Shown here piece after piece: positions 48,198 through 57,287 of a stretch of DNA of 64,000 nt. Source of the stretch: Caenispirillum salinarum AK4 (GTDB taxonomy: Bacteria > Pseudomonadota > Alphaproteobacteria > Rhodospirillales > Rhodospirillaceae); contig NZ_ANHY01000008.1 of assembly GCF_000315795.1 (NCBI RefSeq), positions 1-64,000 on the forward strand, read 5' to 3'. Positions within the stretch are counted from its first letter, which is position 1; every line of letters begins with the position of its first letter. The notes under the pieces were generated by a model that did no database searches, was not told the DNA's origin, and worked only from the letters and a program-made list of their open reading frames with translations. The translations under genes and the position numbers were made by a program.

Positions 48198-49337
48198 ATG
48201 GCCGAACCGCGCGAAAACGGCACCGCCGAAGCGTCCGAGGAAATGTACCAGCTTCTCCACCAGGCGCCCGTGGGGCTGGTGGAGATGCGCGCCGACGGCA
48301 CGGTGGACCTGATGAACGCCATGGCGATCCAGCTTCTGCTGCCGCACGCGACCGGGCGGTCCATGGACAACCTGTACGACGCCCTGGGCGACGGCGGCGA
48401 GGAGGTGCGCACCCGCTGCGACGGTGTCCAGGGCCGGGCCGGGGCGGGCCTGCTGTGCCAGGGCGTGCGCGTGGACGGCCCGGCGGGAACGCTGGGCGTC
48501 ACCGTCACCCGCACCAGCCGCGGCACGCTGCTGGCGGCAGTGGAGAACCTGACGCCGCTGGTCGCCGCTGAGCGCAAGGCCCAGGCCGCCCGCAAGGAGG
48601 CCGACCGCGCCAACGCCGCCAAGAGCGAGTTCCTGGCGGGTATGAGCCACGAGCTGCGCCAGCCGCTCAACGCCATCCTGGGCTTTTCCGACATCATGGC
48701 GGCCGGCGTCTTCGGCCCCCTCTCGGACCGCTATCAGGGCTATCTGGCGGACATCACCACGTCAGGCAAGCACCTGCTGTCGCTGATCAACGACATTCTG
48801 GACATCGCCAAGGTGGAGGCCGGGCACATCGAACTGGAGCCCGAGCCCGTGGTGCTGGAGGATCTGCTTGCGACCTGCGTGCGCATGCTGCACGAGCGCG
48901 CCGAAAAGCGGGGCGTGCGGCTGACGGTGAAGGACGGCGCGCCGGGCCTCGTGCTCATGGCCGACATGCGGCGGATGAAGCAGGTGCTCATCAACCTGCT
49001 GTCCAACGCCATCAAGTTCACGCCGGCCGGCGGCACGGTGACCATCCGCACCAGCCTGCGCGACGACGGCGGCCCCCGCCTTGCGGTCGCGGACACGGGC
49101 GTGGGCATCGCGCCCGAGGACCTGGAGGCCGTCATGCGTCCCTTCGAGCAGAGCGCGGCCGGCCGCCGGCAGGCCGAGGACAGCACGGGCCTGGGCCTGC
49201 CGCTGGCCGCCACGTTGGCGGAACTGCACGGCGGCCGGCTGACGCTCGACAGCACCGTCGGCGAGGGCACGACGGTCACGGTGGATCTGCCGCCGTCGCG
49301 GGTCCATGGTCCCGGCGAGGGAGCGCGGATCATGTAG
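48198..49337 (+). CDS. Sensor histidine kinase with N-terminal PAS domain
   Basis: A 379-residue soluble kinase. Residues 13-115 are PAS-like (LLHQAPVGLVEMRADGTVDLMN), a helical linker follows, then HisKA with phospho-acceptor H151 in FLAGMSHELRQPLNAILGFSD. The ATPase domain shows N-box NLLSNAIKFT, G1 DTGVGIAP and G2 GLGLPLA. No transmembrane segment is present, so it senses a cytoplasmic signal. It starts 37 bases after pyp on the same strand with AGGGG upstream, so co-transcription is likely. I infer that it reads the PYP photocycle. No response regulator is encoded next to it. Confidence 0.93.
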   Translation: MAEPRENGTAEASEEMYQLLHQAPVGLVEMRADGTVDLMNAMAIQLLLPHATGRSMDNLYDALGDGGEEVRTRCDGVQGRAGAGLLCQGVRVDGPAGTLGVTVTRTSRGTLLAAVENLTPLVAAERKAQAARKEADRANAAKSEFLAGMSHELRQPLNAILGFSDIMAAGVFGPLSDRYQGYLADITTSGKHLLSLINDILDIAKVEAGHIELEPEPVVLEDLLATCVRMLHERAEKRGVRLTVKDGAPGLVLMADMRRMKQVLINLLSNAIKFTPAGGTVTIRTSLRDDGGPRLAVADTGVGIAPEDLEAVMRPFEQSAAGRRQAEDSTGLGLPLAATLAELHGGRLTLDSTVGEGTTVTVDLPPSRVHGPGEGARIM

Positions 49338-49354
49338 CAGGCAGAGCGGCCCGG

Positions 49355-51733
49355 CTACTGCGCCACCCCGCGCGCCCAGGCCTCTCCGTGCGCCCGCAGG
49401 GTCAGGCGGTTCGCGGCCTGGGGGGCGGGGGCGACGCGCAACTGCCCCTCCACCCGGTCGAGCCCTTCGCGCACATGCTCCAGGGTGGCCGCGCCGGCCT
49501 CGCCGGAGAAATCCACTGGTCCGCCCAAAACCTGGATGGTCACCCGGTGGTAGACGCGGTCCCGGTCCAGCACCACGTGCGCGCCCTGCGTGGCGGCGTG
49601 ACGCGCCTGGAACAGCAACAGGTCGCGCACCGCCTGGAACAGCAGGATGCGCTGGCCTTCCTCGCGCACGGGAGCAGCGCCGCTCGCCGCCACCGTCACC
49701 GGCAGGCCGTGGACGGCGGTCATGTCGCGCCCCAGGGCCCGCAGCGCGTCCAGCAGGCCTTCGGGCCGCTCGGCGAGGGCGCGCTCCACCTCCATGATCT
49801 CCACCGCGCGGTGGGTCCGCGCCGTGCCGCCGCGCGCATAGCCGTCGGTGCCGGTCAGGTAGCGCCACCACACGGGGATGAGCAGCAGCCCGCCCGCGAT
49901 GAAGATCCAGGTCGCCGCCTCCGCCGCGCCGGGCGGCGGGACCATGAGGCGCCCGAAGCCGATGAGCAGCAGGAACAGCGACAGCGCCGTCGCCGCCACC
50001 GCCCACACCTGCCGGCCCAGAAGGCGGCGCGGCTCGCGCGGGTCGTCGCCGGCCATGGCGGCCTCGCGCCCCCAGAATCCGAAGGGGCGGACCCGTTCAT
50101 AGAAGGCCAGAAGGGTGTCCTGGTTGGTGCGCGGCGTGATGAAGGTGACGCCGATGGCCGCCGCCGTCGTCACGCCCGCCATGATGCCCAGCCGGATCCA
50201 CTCGTTCTCGGCGGTTGTCCCCATGAAGATCAGCAGCAGCGGCGCCGTCACCAGCGAGGCCGCCATGGCGGCAAGCTCGGACCACAGGTTGATGCGGTTC
50301 CACAGCCAGCGCAGCACCAGAACCGACCCCATCCCCGCACCGAACAGCAGCGAGATGAACCATGCCGTCTGGATGGAGCCCAGGTTCGCCATGACCGCCA
50401 GCGCGATGACAAGGATCAGCACGTTGGACAGGCGCGCGACGATCACCAGTTCGCGGTCGCGCGGCGCGCGCCTGAGCCAGCGGCGGCAGACCAGCCCGTC
50501 GTAGACGTCGTTGGACCAGTAGCTGGCACCCCAGTTCAGGTGCGTGTCCACCGTCGAGGCCAGCGCCGCCAGCAGGCCGGTCAGCATCAGCCCGCGCACG
50601 CCGGGTGGCAAATACTCGTCGATGCCCGTGACGAACAGGATTTCGCGCGAGGCGGCGAAGCCTTCCGTTCCCGCCTCCTCGGGCGTGAAGGGATAGAGGA
50701 CCAGCAGCCCCACGGCGATGGCCAGCCAGAACAGGCTGCGCAGGAAGATCTGCGCCCAGGCGAAGAGGACGCCGGCCGTGGTGGCGTCCTGGTCGGTGCG
50801 GCAGGCCATGGAGCGCTGGGCCAGGTAGCCGGTGCCGTCGGAGTTCATCTGGAACAGCCATTGCAGCCCGATGATGACCAGGAAGGGCAGAAGCAGCCCC
50901 GCCGCCATGTCCGGCCCGAACGACAGCATGCGTCCGGCCTCCGCCGCGCCGTAGACGTCGACCACGCGGTCGGTCAGGCCGCCGAAGCCGCCGGCCGCGT
51001 CGACGACGATCCAGGCATAGATGGCGGTGCCGATCATCGCCAGGCCGAACTGCACCACGTCGGTGTTGACCACGCTGCGCAGCCCGCCGGTGGTGGAATA
51101 GGCGGCGGTGAACGCCAGGATCAGAAGGATGGATATCAGGTTGTTGGTCGTCGCGATCTCGGGCGCCAGGCCGGTGACGCTGTCGCCCAATTGCAGGCCG
51201 ATCCCCTGAACCAGCGCGACCACGGGGGCGTAGAGGGCGCCGGGCAGCCATTGATGCCAGGGCAGGAAGACCTCGGCGATGCGGATGGCGGCGACCATCA
51301 CCATCGCCAGCACCACGCAGTTGATGACGGTGCCGTAGTAGATGGCCTTGAGCAGCCGCAGCGGCGCGACGGCGCGGCCGGAATAGCGCACTTCCGTCAG
51401 CTCGGCGTCGGTCAGCACGCCGCCGCGCCGCCAGCCGACGGCGAAGACGAAGGCCATGAGCAGGAAGGCGAGCCCGTAGATCCACAGCCGCCACAGGGCG
51501 AATATGCCGGCCGTCGCCACAAGGCCGGTGACCAGCAGCGGCGTGTCGGCGGCGAACTGGGTGGCGGCCATGGAGCAGCCGGCCTTCCAGCCGCGGATGG
51601 TCTTGCCGGCCAGGAAATACTCCTGAAGGTTCTGCCCGGCGATCCGCCGCGAGCGCAGGCCCGAGCCGATGGCGTAGGCGACGAAGGCGAGAACGATCAG
51701 GACATCGATCATGGCCACGGCCCGCCCGCGCAT
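49355..51733 (-). CDS. Sodium:solute symporter fused to degenerate HATPase-like domain
   Basis: A 792-residue protein. Residues 8-560 carry 13 or so membrane helices of the SSS (SLC5-type) fold: FAADTPLLVTGL, YSTTGGLRSVVNTDVVQF (sodium-site region) and the Asn/Trp-rich STVDTHLNWGASYWSNDVY. Residues about 645-792 are soluble and align with histidine-kinase ATPase domains (RILLFQAVRDLL, then VREGLDRVEGQLRV and a final NRLTL), but the N-box Asn and the DxGxG of the G1 box are missing. ATG 51733 is chosen because GGAGGGAG lies 8 bases upstream. CbrA-type proteins fuse such symporters to active kinases; this one lacks HisKA. It converges with the PYP-linked kinase (17 bases apart). Confidence 0.85.
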   Translation of the reverse strand: MRGRAVAMIDVLIVLAFVAYAIGSGLRSRRIAGQNLQEYFLAGKTIRGWKAGCSMAATQFAADTPLLVTGLVATAGIFALWRLWIYGLAFLLMAFVFAVGWRRGGVLTDAELTEVRYSGRAVAPLRLLKAIYYGTVINCVVLAMVMVAAIRIAEVFLPWHQWLPGALYAPVVALVQGIGLQLGDSVTGLAPEIATTNNLISILLILAFTAAYSTTGGLRSVVNTDVVQFGLAMIGTAIYAWIVVDAAGGFGGLTDRVVDVYGAAEAGRMLSFGPDMAAGLLLPFLVIIGLQWLFQMNSDGTGYLAQRSMACRTDQDATTAGVLFAWAQIFLRSLFWLAIAVGLLVLYPFTPEEAGTEGFAASREILFVTGIDEYLPPGVRGLMLTGLLAALASTVDTHLNWGASYWSNDVYDGLVCRRWLRRAPRDRELVIVARLSNVLILVIALAVMANLGSIQTAWFISLLFGAGMGSVLVLRWLWNRINLWSELAAMAASLVTAPLLLIFMGTTAENEWIRLGIMAGVTTAAAIGVTFITPRTNQDTLLAFYERVRPFGFWGREAAMAGDDPREPRRLLGRQVWAVAATALSLFLLLIGFGRLMVPPPGAAEAATWIFIAGGLLLIPVWWRYLTGTDGYARGGTARTHRAVEIMEVERALAERPEGLLDALRALGRDMTAVHGLPVTVAASGAAPVREEGQRILLFQAVRDLLLFQARHAATQGAHVVLDRDRVYHRVTIQVLGGPVDFSGEAGAATLEHVREGLDRVEGQLRVAPAPQAANRLTLRAHGEAWARGVAQ

Positions 51734-51747
51734 CCGGGCGGCTCCCT

Positions 51748-51774
51748 CCGTTGAAGGCTGTTCTTTTTCAACGG
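51748..51774 (-). promoter_or_regulatory. Inverted repeat upstream of the symporter gene
   Basis: CCGTTGAA-N11-TTCAACGG, perfect 8-bp arms. On the minus strand the second arm runs straight into the GGAGGGAG ribosome site of the symporter gene and lies 54 bases after the stop of the phospholipase gene. It may act as a terminator, an operator, or a ribosome-site-masking leader. Confidence 0.5.
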
Positions 51775-51827
51775 ACGGAGACAGTGGACGGTTACCGATG
51801 ATCAATGCTGCGGCGCAGCAGCGGCAA

Positions 51828-53360
51828 CTACCAGTCGAACACCCACTTCAGCTTGTTTTTCAGGCGCCGCAGCGGCTTTTCCGGCCGTTCGGGATCGGCC
51901 ACCTGGCTTTCCACCATCAGTTCGTCGGCGTCGTCCAGGTCCTCCATGCCCTCGGGGCAGAGCACGCGCAGCGACCGGCCCTCGTCCCGGCGCAGAGTCT
52001 CGATGGTGTCGATCAGCCGACCGTCGAGGTCGCGCAGCACGCCGGCGACTTTCGGAGGTGCGTGGTCCAGGTGCTCGGCCAGCAGGTCGATCATGCGGCT
52101 GCGGATGGCGTCGCGCCGGATCGCGTCGTCGTCCTCGCAGAACAGGGCGATGTCGGATTCGGTGTCGAAGCCCATGGACCGGTTGTTCAGGTTCGCCGAT
52201 CCCACCTTCAGAAAGCGGTCGTCGATGATGGTCACCTTGGCGTGGACGTAGATGCCCTTGCCGCGCTTGGTGACCGGATAGTAGATGCGGAACCGGCCGG
52301 CGTGGTCGGACTTGCGGCACAGCGCCACGTTCTGCGCACGGGCGGTGTCCATGGTCTTTTCCTCCAGCCAGCCGTCGGCGGCGTAGGGGTTGATGACCAC
52401 CACCTCGGGCGGGTTCTGCTCGCGCAGGCGCTCGGCGACGGCAAGCGCCACGGTGCGGCTGGCGAAGTACTGACTTTCCAGGTAGATCAGCCGGCGGGCG
52501 TCGCGGATGGCGCGCAGGGTCAGGGCCTCGATTTCGAAGACGCCGGGCTCGTCCTTGTAGGGGGGCATGGTGCGGGCCACGCCGACGGAGACGTTCTCGG
52601 CCTCCACCGAGAGGGTGTCCGGCCAGGTTTCGGCCGTGCCCTCGACCTCCTCGGCGCGGGGCGGCGGGTCGAGCCGCTCGCCGGTGCCGCGCTCCCAGCG
52701 GATGCGACACATTTCCTCCAGCACGCGGGCGGCCTCGCCCTCCACCGCGACGGAGGCGTCGTGGTGCGGTGGATAATGGCCGCCGGCGGGATTGCGGCGG
52801 CGGCGGTCGTGGTCGATGTGGTCGCGGGTGTCCCAGCGGTTCCGCGTGATGTCGATGCCGCCCATCATGGCGAAGCGGTCGTCGATGCAGACCACCTTCT
52901 GGTGGTGGCACGAGCCCCAGGGATGCTCGCCATCAAGCTTGAAGTGGATGCGGTCGGACATCTTCCACCGCAGGGCGCGCCAGGGCCAGGGGTTCTGCCG
53001 CACCATGGTGAAGAAGGCGATGTCCCACTTAAGGATGTAAATCCGAAGATCCGGGCGCTCGTCCACCAGTTTGGAGATGAACGGCCCCACCTTCACCGGC
53101 CAGCCGTCGTGGGGCCGGTCCATGAGCATGTGGACGCGGGTGTCGAAGTCCCAGCCCACCAGGAAGATGCGGTACCGCGCGTTCAGGCAGGCCTCGCGGA
53201 AGGCGGCGAAATAGTCCTCGCAGTCCACCACCATGCCGAACCGGGGCGTGTGCGCCGTCTTCCAGCAGGTGACGCCGGGTTCCAGCAGCGGCGTCGCGTC
53301 GGTGCCGTCCTTCAGCGGCCGGGAGGTCTCGGCAGGAGAGGGAGGATGGTCGGGGGCCAT
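51828..53360 (-). CDS. Phospholipase D-like protein (cardiolipin synthase type)
   Basis: A 510-residue enzyme with two HKD motifs. The first is H153-Q-K155-x4-D160 (HHQKVVCIDDRFAMMGG); the second is HAKVTIIDDRFLKVGSANLNNRS in the C-terminal half. Both have the GG or GSAN follow-on of active sites. Lack of a signal peptide or membrane helix suggests a cytoplasmic or peripheral enzyme. It may hydrolyse phospholipids or transfer phosphatidyl groups. It reads in the same direction as the symporter gene, 94 bases upstream, and away from the YqaA gene. Confidence 0.9.
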   Translation of the reverse strand: MAPDHPPSPAETSRPLKDGTDATPLLEPGVTCWKTAHTPRFGMVVDCEDYFAAFREACLNARYRIFLVGWDFDTRVHMLMDRPHDGWPVKVGPFISKLVDERPDLRIYILKWDIAFFTMVRQNPWPWRALRWKMSDRIHFKLDGEHPWGSCHHQKVVCIDDRFAMMGGIDITRNRWDTRDHIDHDRRRRNPAGGHYPPHHDASVAVEGEAARVLEEMCRIRWERGTGERLDPPPRAEEVEGTAETWPDTLSVEAENVSVGVARTMPPYKDEPGVFEIEALTLRAIRDARRLIYLESQYFASRTVALAVAERLREQNPPEVVVINPYAADGWLEEKTMDTARAQNVALCRKSDHAGRFRIYYPVTKRGKGIYVHAKVTIIDDRFLKVGSANLNNRSMGFDTESDIALFCEDDDAIRRDAIRSRMIDLLAEHLDHAPPKVAGVLRDLDGRLIDTIETLRRDEGRSLRVLCPEGMEDLDDADELMVESQVADPERPEKPLRRLKNKLKWVFDW

Positions 53361-53427
53361 GGGTCACGTGCCTTTCCGTCGATCGCCTCCACCTCAACGC
53401 GCGCTGTCGCACGGGCGTTGAGGCGGC

Positions 53428-54084
53428 ATGCAGGATGATCGACCGTCCGGCGCGACCGCCGAAACAGAGCCGTGTGCCGACCCGTGGACGGAAGCCCGCG
53501 AGGCCCACCGCCACCCGCGGGCGGTGGCGCGCCGACTGGCCCATTCCCGCAAGGGGCTGTGGCTGATCGGCGTGATGTCCTTCCTGGAAAGCATCATCGT
53601 GCCGATCCCGCTGGAGGTGGTGCTGATCCCCTACATGATGGCCCGCCGCGACATTCTGTGGCGCATCGCGGCCGTGGTGCTGCTGGGCTGCGTGATCGGG
53701 GCGCTGGTGGGCTACGGCGTCGGCTACTTCGTCTTCGACACGCTGGGCATCCGGCTTGTCGAGTGGGCGGGCTGGCAGGAGCAGTTCGACAGCACCAAGA
53801 CGTGGTTCGAGGCCAACGGCTTCTGGGCGGTTGTGGCCATCGGCGTCACGCCGGTGCCCTTCCAGGTCGCCATGCTGGCGGCGGGCGTGATGAAGTACCC
53901 GGTGTACCTCTTCGTTGCGGCGACGCTCATCGCCAGGGGTATCCGCTACTTCGGCCTGGCGCTGCTGGTCCACCTGTTCGGCGACCGCGCCATGGACCTT
54001 TGGAACCGCCACAAGAAACGCACGGTCGCCGCCATCACCGGCGTGGTGGCCGTCGCGATCGTGCTGAACGTGTGGGTTCTTTAG
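53428..54084 (+). CDS. YqaA-family membrane protein (DedA-like, VTT domain)
   Basis: A 218-residue membrane protein. After a soluble 45-residue start come four or five hydrophobic segments with the VTT pattern: FLESIIVPIPLEVVLIPYMM (reentrant loop with Pro pairs), GALVGYGVGYFVFD and GVTPVPFQVAMLAAGVM. DedA-like proteins move or scramble phospholipids and support membrane potential homeostasis. ATG 53428 follows GAGG. It is divergent from the phospholipase D-like gene, so both may belong to lipid handling. Confidence 0.87.
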   Translation: MQDDRPSGATAETEPCADPWTEAREAHRHPRAVARRLAHSRKGLWLIGVMSFLESIIVPIPLEVVLIPYMMARRDILWRIAAVVLLGCVIGALVGYGVGYFVFDTLGIRLVEWAGWQEQFDSTKTWFEANGFWAVVAIGVTPVPFQVAMLAAGVMKYPVYLFVAATLIARGIRYFGLALLVHLFGDRAMDLWNRHKKRTVAAITGVVAVAIVLNVWVL

Positions 54085-54199
54085 TATCGCCCGAAACGCG
54101 ATCGCGGCATTGCCCTCACAAGGCAATCCTGGTCAAACTGGCCCTGCGCATCTTCAGGGGGAAGCTTGCCGCACGTGACTGAACACGCACGGGGGGATC

Positions 54200-54598
54200 A
54201 TGAGAACGCTTTTTGCCGCCATTCTTGTCGCGCTTTCCCTCGCCTGGGCCGTGCCCGCTTCGGCCAGCGGCCCCACGGGCTCCATCATGTACAAGGAGCA
54301 AGGTGGAAACGACACCTATCAGGTTTTCATTCAAAACGGGAAGGTGATCTCGGGTTGGGCAGGCGGTGAGGGGGAGCCGCGCTACGCCATCGTTGGCGGC
54401 TGGTACGATGGGACGCGGCTCGTCGTCGTCCTTCAGGGCAATGGATTCAACACGGACAGCCAGTGGTTCACCCACGTGATCCACATGCGGCGGGACGGTC
54501 GGAAGCTATGGCTTGAGCTGGCTGCATACGGTTACGGAAAGACCAAGACGTCCAAACCGGTGCCCTACGTCATCACGCAGACGAGCGGCGGCCTGTAG
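54200..54598 (+). CDS. Secreted hypothetical protein
   Basis: A 132-residue protein with a signal peptide cleaved near ASASG (residue 23). The mature part is a compact beta-rich domain with Gly-Trp turns (VISGWAGG, IVGGWYDGTRLVV) and no Cys. I do not recognise the family. ATG 54200 follows GGGGGG. It converges with hemW. Lower GC than its neighbours (codons such as TTC, CAA, GGA) may hint at more recent arrival, but the difference is small. Confidence 0.7.
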   Translation: MRTLFAAILVALSLAWAVPASASGPTGSIMYKEQGGNDTYQVFIQNGKVISGWAGGEGEPRYAIVGGWYDGTRLVVVLQGNGFNTDSQWFTHVIHMRRDGRKLWLELAAYGYGKTKTSKPVPYVITQTSGGL

Positions 54599-54615
54599 GC
54601 TGTCCGCTACACAGT

Positions 54616-55836
54616 TCAGCGGCCCGGCGGACTTCCGTCTTCGGCATCGCCATCCACCGGCACCAGCGCCGCGATCAGCCCGTTGAGCACCAGCATCCCG
54701 TCGGCGGTGGCGCGCAGCGCTGCCGGTGTGTCTTCCAGCAGCCCCATCTCCGTCAGGTCCGCCAGTGCGCGGGCGTCGACGAAGCCGTCCAGGGGGCGTC
54801 CCGACAGCCGGTGGAAGCGCATCTTGTCCACGCCCTCGGTCAGGCGCAGGCCCATGAGAAGCAGTTCCTCGGCGCGTTCCGCCTGCCCGAGCGGATCGTC
54901 GCGCGTGGTGGCGTGGCCGTGCGCCTCCACCTGCGACAGCCACCGTTCCGGCGCGCGGTGCTGCCGCGTCGCGCGGGGCGTGCCGCCGACCGTCAGGCGG
55001 CCATGGGCGCCGGGGCCGACGCCGATGTAGTCGCCGCCGCGCCAGTACACCAGGTTGTGGCGGCATTCCTCGCCGGGCCGCGCGTGATTGGAGACCTCGT
55101 AGGACGGCAGTCCGGCGCGGGCGGTTTCCTCCTGCGTCACGTGCCAGAGGCTGACCGCGTCGTCCTCCTCCGGCAGGCGCCAGTCGCCCCGGTGCCAGTC
55201 TAGGTAAAATTTCGTGCCCTGCTCGACGGTCAGTTGGTAGAGCGACAAGTGCCCATGTCCCGCCAGGATGTCCAGCGCCTGCCGCAGCTCCTGCCGCCAT
55301 GCCTCGGGATCATGGCCGGGGCGGGCGTAGATGAGGTCGATGGAGGTGCGGGGGAACAGGCTCTGCGCCGCCTCCAGTGCCGCCAGGGCCTCGGCGCGGT
55401 CATGGCGGCGGCCAAGGAAGGCGAGTGCGGCGTCGTCCAGCGCCTGCACGCCCAGGGACACCCGGTTGACGCCGGCGTCGCGGAAGTCCTCGAACTTCGC
55501 CCGGTCGACGGCGCCGGGGTTGGCTTCCAGCGTCACCTCCAGGTCGTTGGCGGGCGTGAACAGGCTCCGCGCGTCCTCCAGGATCGCCGCCACCGTCCCT
55601 GGCTCCATGAGGGACGGCGTGCCGCCGCCGAAGAAGACGCTGGTCAGCCGCCGTCCCTCGCGCCCCGCCATGGCGGCGTAGTGCGCCAGTTCCACCCGCA
55701 AGGCCGCACGGAAGCGGCCGTGGTCGACGCGGTCGACGACGTGGCTGTTGAAGTCGCAGTACGGGCACTTGGACAGGCAGAAGGGCCAGTGGACATACAG
55801 CCCGAAGCCCTCGTCGCCCTGAATGTGATCGGTCAC
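54616..55836 (-). CDS. hemW: Radical SAM heme chaperone HemW
   Basis: A 406-residue protein of the HemN-like family. The radical SAM motif is C20-x3-C24-x2-C27 (CLSKCPYC). FFGGGTPSLM follows as the SAM-binding strand, and the C-terminal HemN-C region begins at about 310. The extra Cys preceding the motif found in true HemN is absent, as in HemW, which inserts heme into respiratory enzymes. The start is a GTG, 13 bases after ampG, so the two are co-transcribed. Upstream ribosome signal is weak. Confidence 0.9.
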   Translation of the reverse strand: MTDHIQGDEGFGLYVHWPFCLSKCPYCDFNSHVVDRVDHGRFRAALRVELAHYAAMAGREGRRLTSVFFGGGTPSLMEPGTVAAILEDARSLFTPANDLEVTLEANPGAVDRAKFEDFRDAGVNRVSLGVQALDDAALAFLGRRHDRAEALAALEAAQSLFPRTSIDLIYARPGHDPEAWRQELRQALDILAGHGHLSLYQLTVEQGTKFYLDWHRGDWRLPEEDDAVSLWHVTQEETARAGLPSYEVSNHARPGEECRHNLVYWRGGDYIGVGPGAHGRLTVGGTPRATRQHRAPERWLSQVEAHGHATTRDDPLGQAERAEELLLMGLRLTEGVDKMRFHRLSGRPLDGFVDARALADLTEMGLLEDTPAALRATADGMLVLNGLIAALVPVDGDAEDGSPPGR

Positions 55837-55849
55837 GGTGCGTGTATCG

Positions 55850-57208
55850 TCAGTCGTCGTCGGCCAGGGCGGAGACGGTCACCTGCCGGTTCTCGCGCGG
55901 GAACAGGTGCATCATCCACAGCAGCAGCGCCAGTCCGGGAATGGCGGCGGCGGTAGAGATCAGGAAGTACGTCACCCAGTCCACATTGTCCGCCACCCAC
56001 CCGCCGGCGCTGGCGAAGAAGGTGCGGGCAAAGGCCATGAAGCTGGAGACCAGGGCGTACTGCGTCGCCGTGTAGGCCAGGTTGCAGAGACTGGAGAGAT
56101 AGGCCACGAAGGCCGCCGTGCCCATCCCTCCGGTCAGATTTTCCACGCTGATGGTGACGACCAGGAAGCTGACGTCCGGCCCGATCATGGCCTGGGCGAC
56201 GAACACCAGGTTGGACAGCGCCTGAAGGATGCCGCAGACCAGCAGGGATCGCATGATGCCCATCTTCGCCACCAGCAGCCCGCCCAGCAGGCCGCCGACG
56301 ATGGTCATCACCACGCCGTAGCTCTTGGAGACCACGCCGATCTCGGTCTTGGTGAAGCCGGTTTCGATGTAGAAGGGGTTCGCCATCACCCCCAGCAGCG
56401 CATCGCCGTACTTGTAGAAGGCGATGAACAGGATGATGGTCAGCCAGTGCTTCCGCGTGAAGAAATCCGACAGCGGCAGGACGACGGCGCCATAGAGCCA
56501 CCCGAGCGTCTGGCGCGTGCGGCGGCCCATGTGGGCCTGGCGGTCCATCCACTCCACGGCGCGCTGCTCGGCGACGCTCGCGCGCTCCAGGTGCGGGCGG
56601 GCGGGCTCGCGGTTGAGCAGGCAGGTAAGCATGCCCACCCCCATGAGCGCGGCCATGGCCGCGTAGGCCCAGAACCAGCTTGCCGCGTCGGCGATGACCA
56701 GCGCGCCGCCGCCGGAGGCCAGCATGGCGAGGCGGTAGCCCAGCACGATGTTGCCCGCGCCGGCGCCGAGCTTCTCTTCCTCCAGGATTTCCACGCGGTA
56801 GGCGTCGATAACGATGTCCTGCGTCGCCGAGGCGAACGCCAGCAGCACCGCCCAGCCGGCCGTGACCCAGACGTTGGCGGCGGGGTCGGAGGAGCCGAGC
56901 CCGAGCATGGCGCCGGCGGTGAGGAGCTGGGCGGCGATCATCCAGCCGCGCCGCTGGCCGAGCATGTTGGTCAGCGGCGGCAGGGGCAGCTTATCCACCA
57001 GCGGCGACCACAGCCACTTGAAAGCGTAGGCGGTGGATGCCCAGGAGAACAGGCCGATGACGGTCAGCGACAGCCCTTCCTCGGTCAGCCAGGCCGACAG
57101 GGTGCCGTAGACCAGCAGCAGCGGCAGGCCCGAGGAAAAGCCGAGAAACAGGATGGAGATCACCCGCCGGTCCAGATAGACCGCGAGCGAGTGGGACCAG
57201 GATGTCAC
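55850..57208 (-). CDS. ampG: AmpG-family muropeptide permease
   Basis: A major-facilitator protein with 12-14 membrane helices. LDRRVISILFLGFSSGLPLLLVYGTLSAWL is the AmpG N-terminal signature; the FKWLWSPLVDKLPLPP loop and ATQDIVIDAYRVE are diagnostic. It imports anhydro-muropeptides from peptidoglycan recycling. I prefer GTG 57208 (452 residues), since it places GGGG 10 bases upstream and begins at the family start; GTG 57244 would add 12 residues without a ribosome site. It precedes hemW by 13 bases. Confidence 0.9.
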   Translation of the reverse strand: MTSWSHSLAVYLDRRVISILFLGFSSGLPLLLVYGTLSAWLTEEGLSLTVIGLFSWASTAYAFKWLWSPLVDKLPLPPLTNMLGQRRGWMIAAQLLTAGAMLGLGSSDPAANVWVTAGWAVLLAFASATQDIVIDAYRVEILEEEKLGAGAGNIVLGYRLAMLASGGGALVIADAASWFWAYAAMAALMGVGMLTCLLNREPARPHLERASVAEQRAVEWMDRQAHMGRRTRQTLGWLYGAVVLPLSDFFTRKHWLTIILFIAFYKYGDALLGVMANPFYIETGFTKTEIGVVSKSYGVVMTIVGGLLGGLLVAKMGIMRSLLVCGILQALSNLVFVAQAMIGPDVSFLVVTISVENLTGGMGTAAFVAYLSSLCNLAYTATQYALVSSFMAFARTFFASAGGWVADNVDWVTYFLISTAAAIPGLALLLWMMHLFPRENRQVTVSALADDD

Positions 57209-57287
57209 GGTGGTTGATGCCCCTGCCGATACAATGCGCGCCACAGGCTAGCGGGTTTGGCGGGGGGATCAAGGGTGCCGTGCGGCG

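Noticed and set aside
46513-49337. A tyrosine ammonia-lyase gene expected beside pcl and pyp
   Set aside because: No frame here carries the Ala-Ser-Gly MIO signature. The chromophore precursor gene must be elsewhere, or the cell may take up coumarate.
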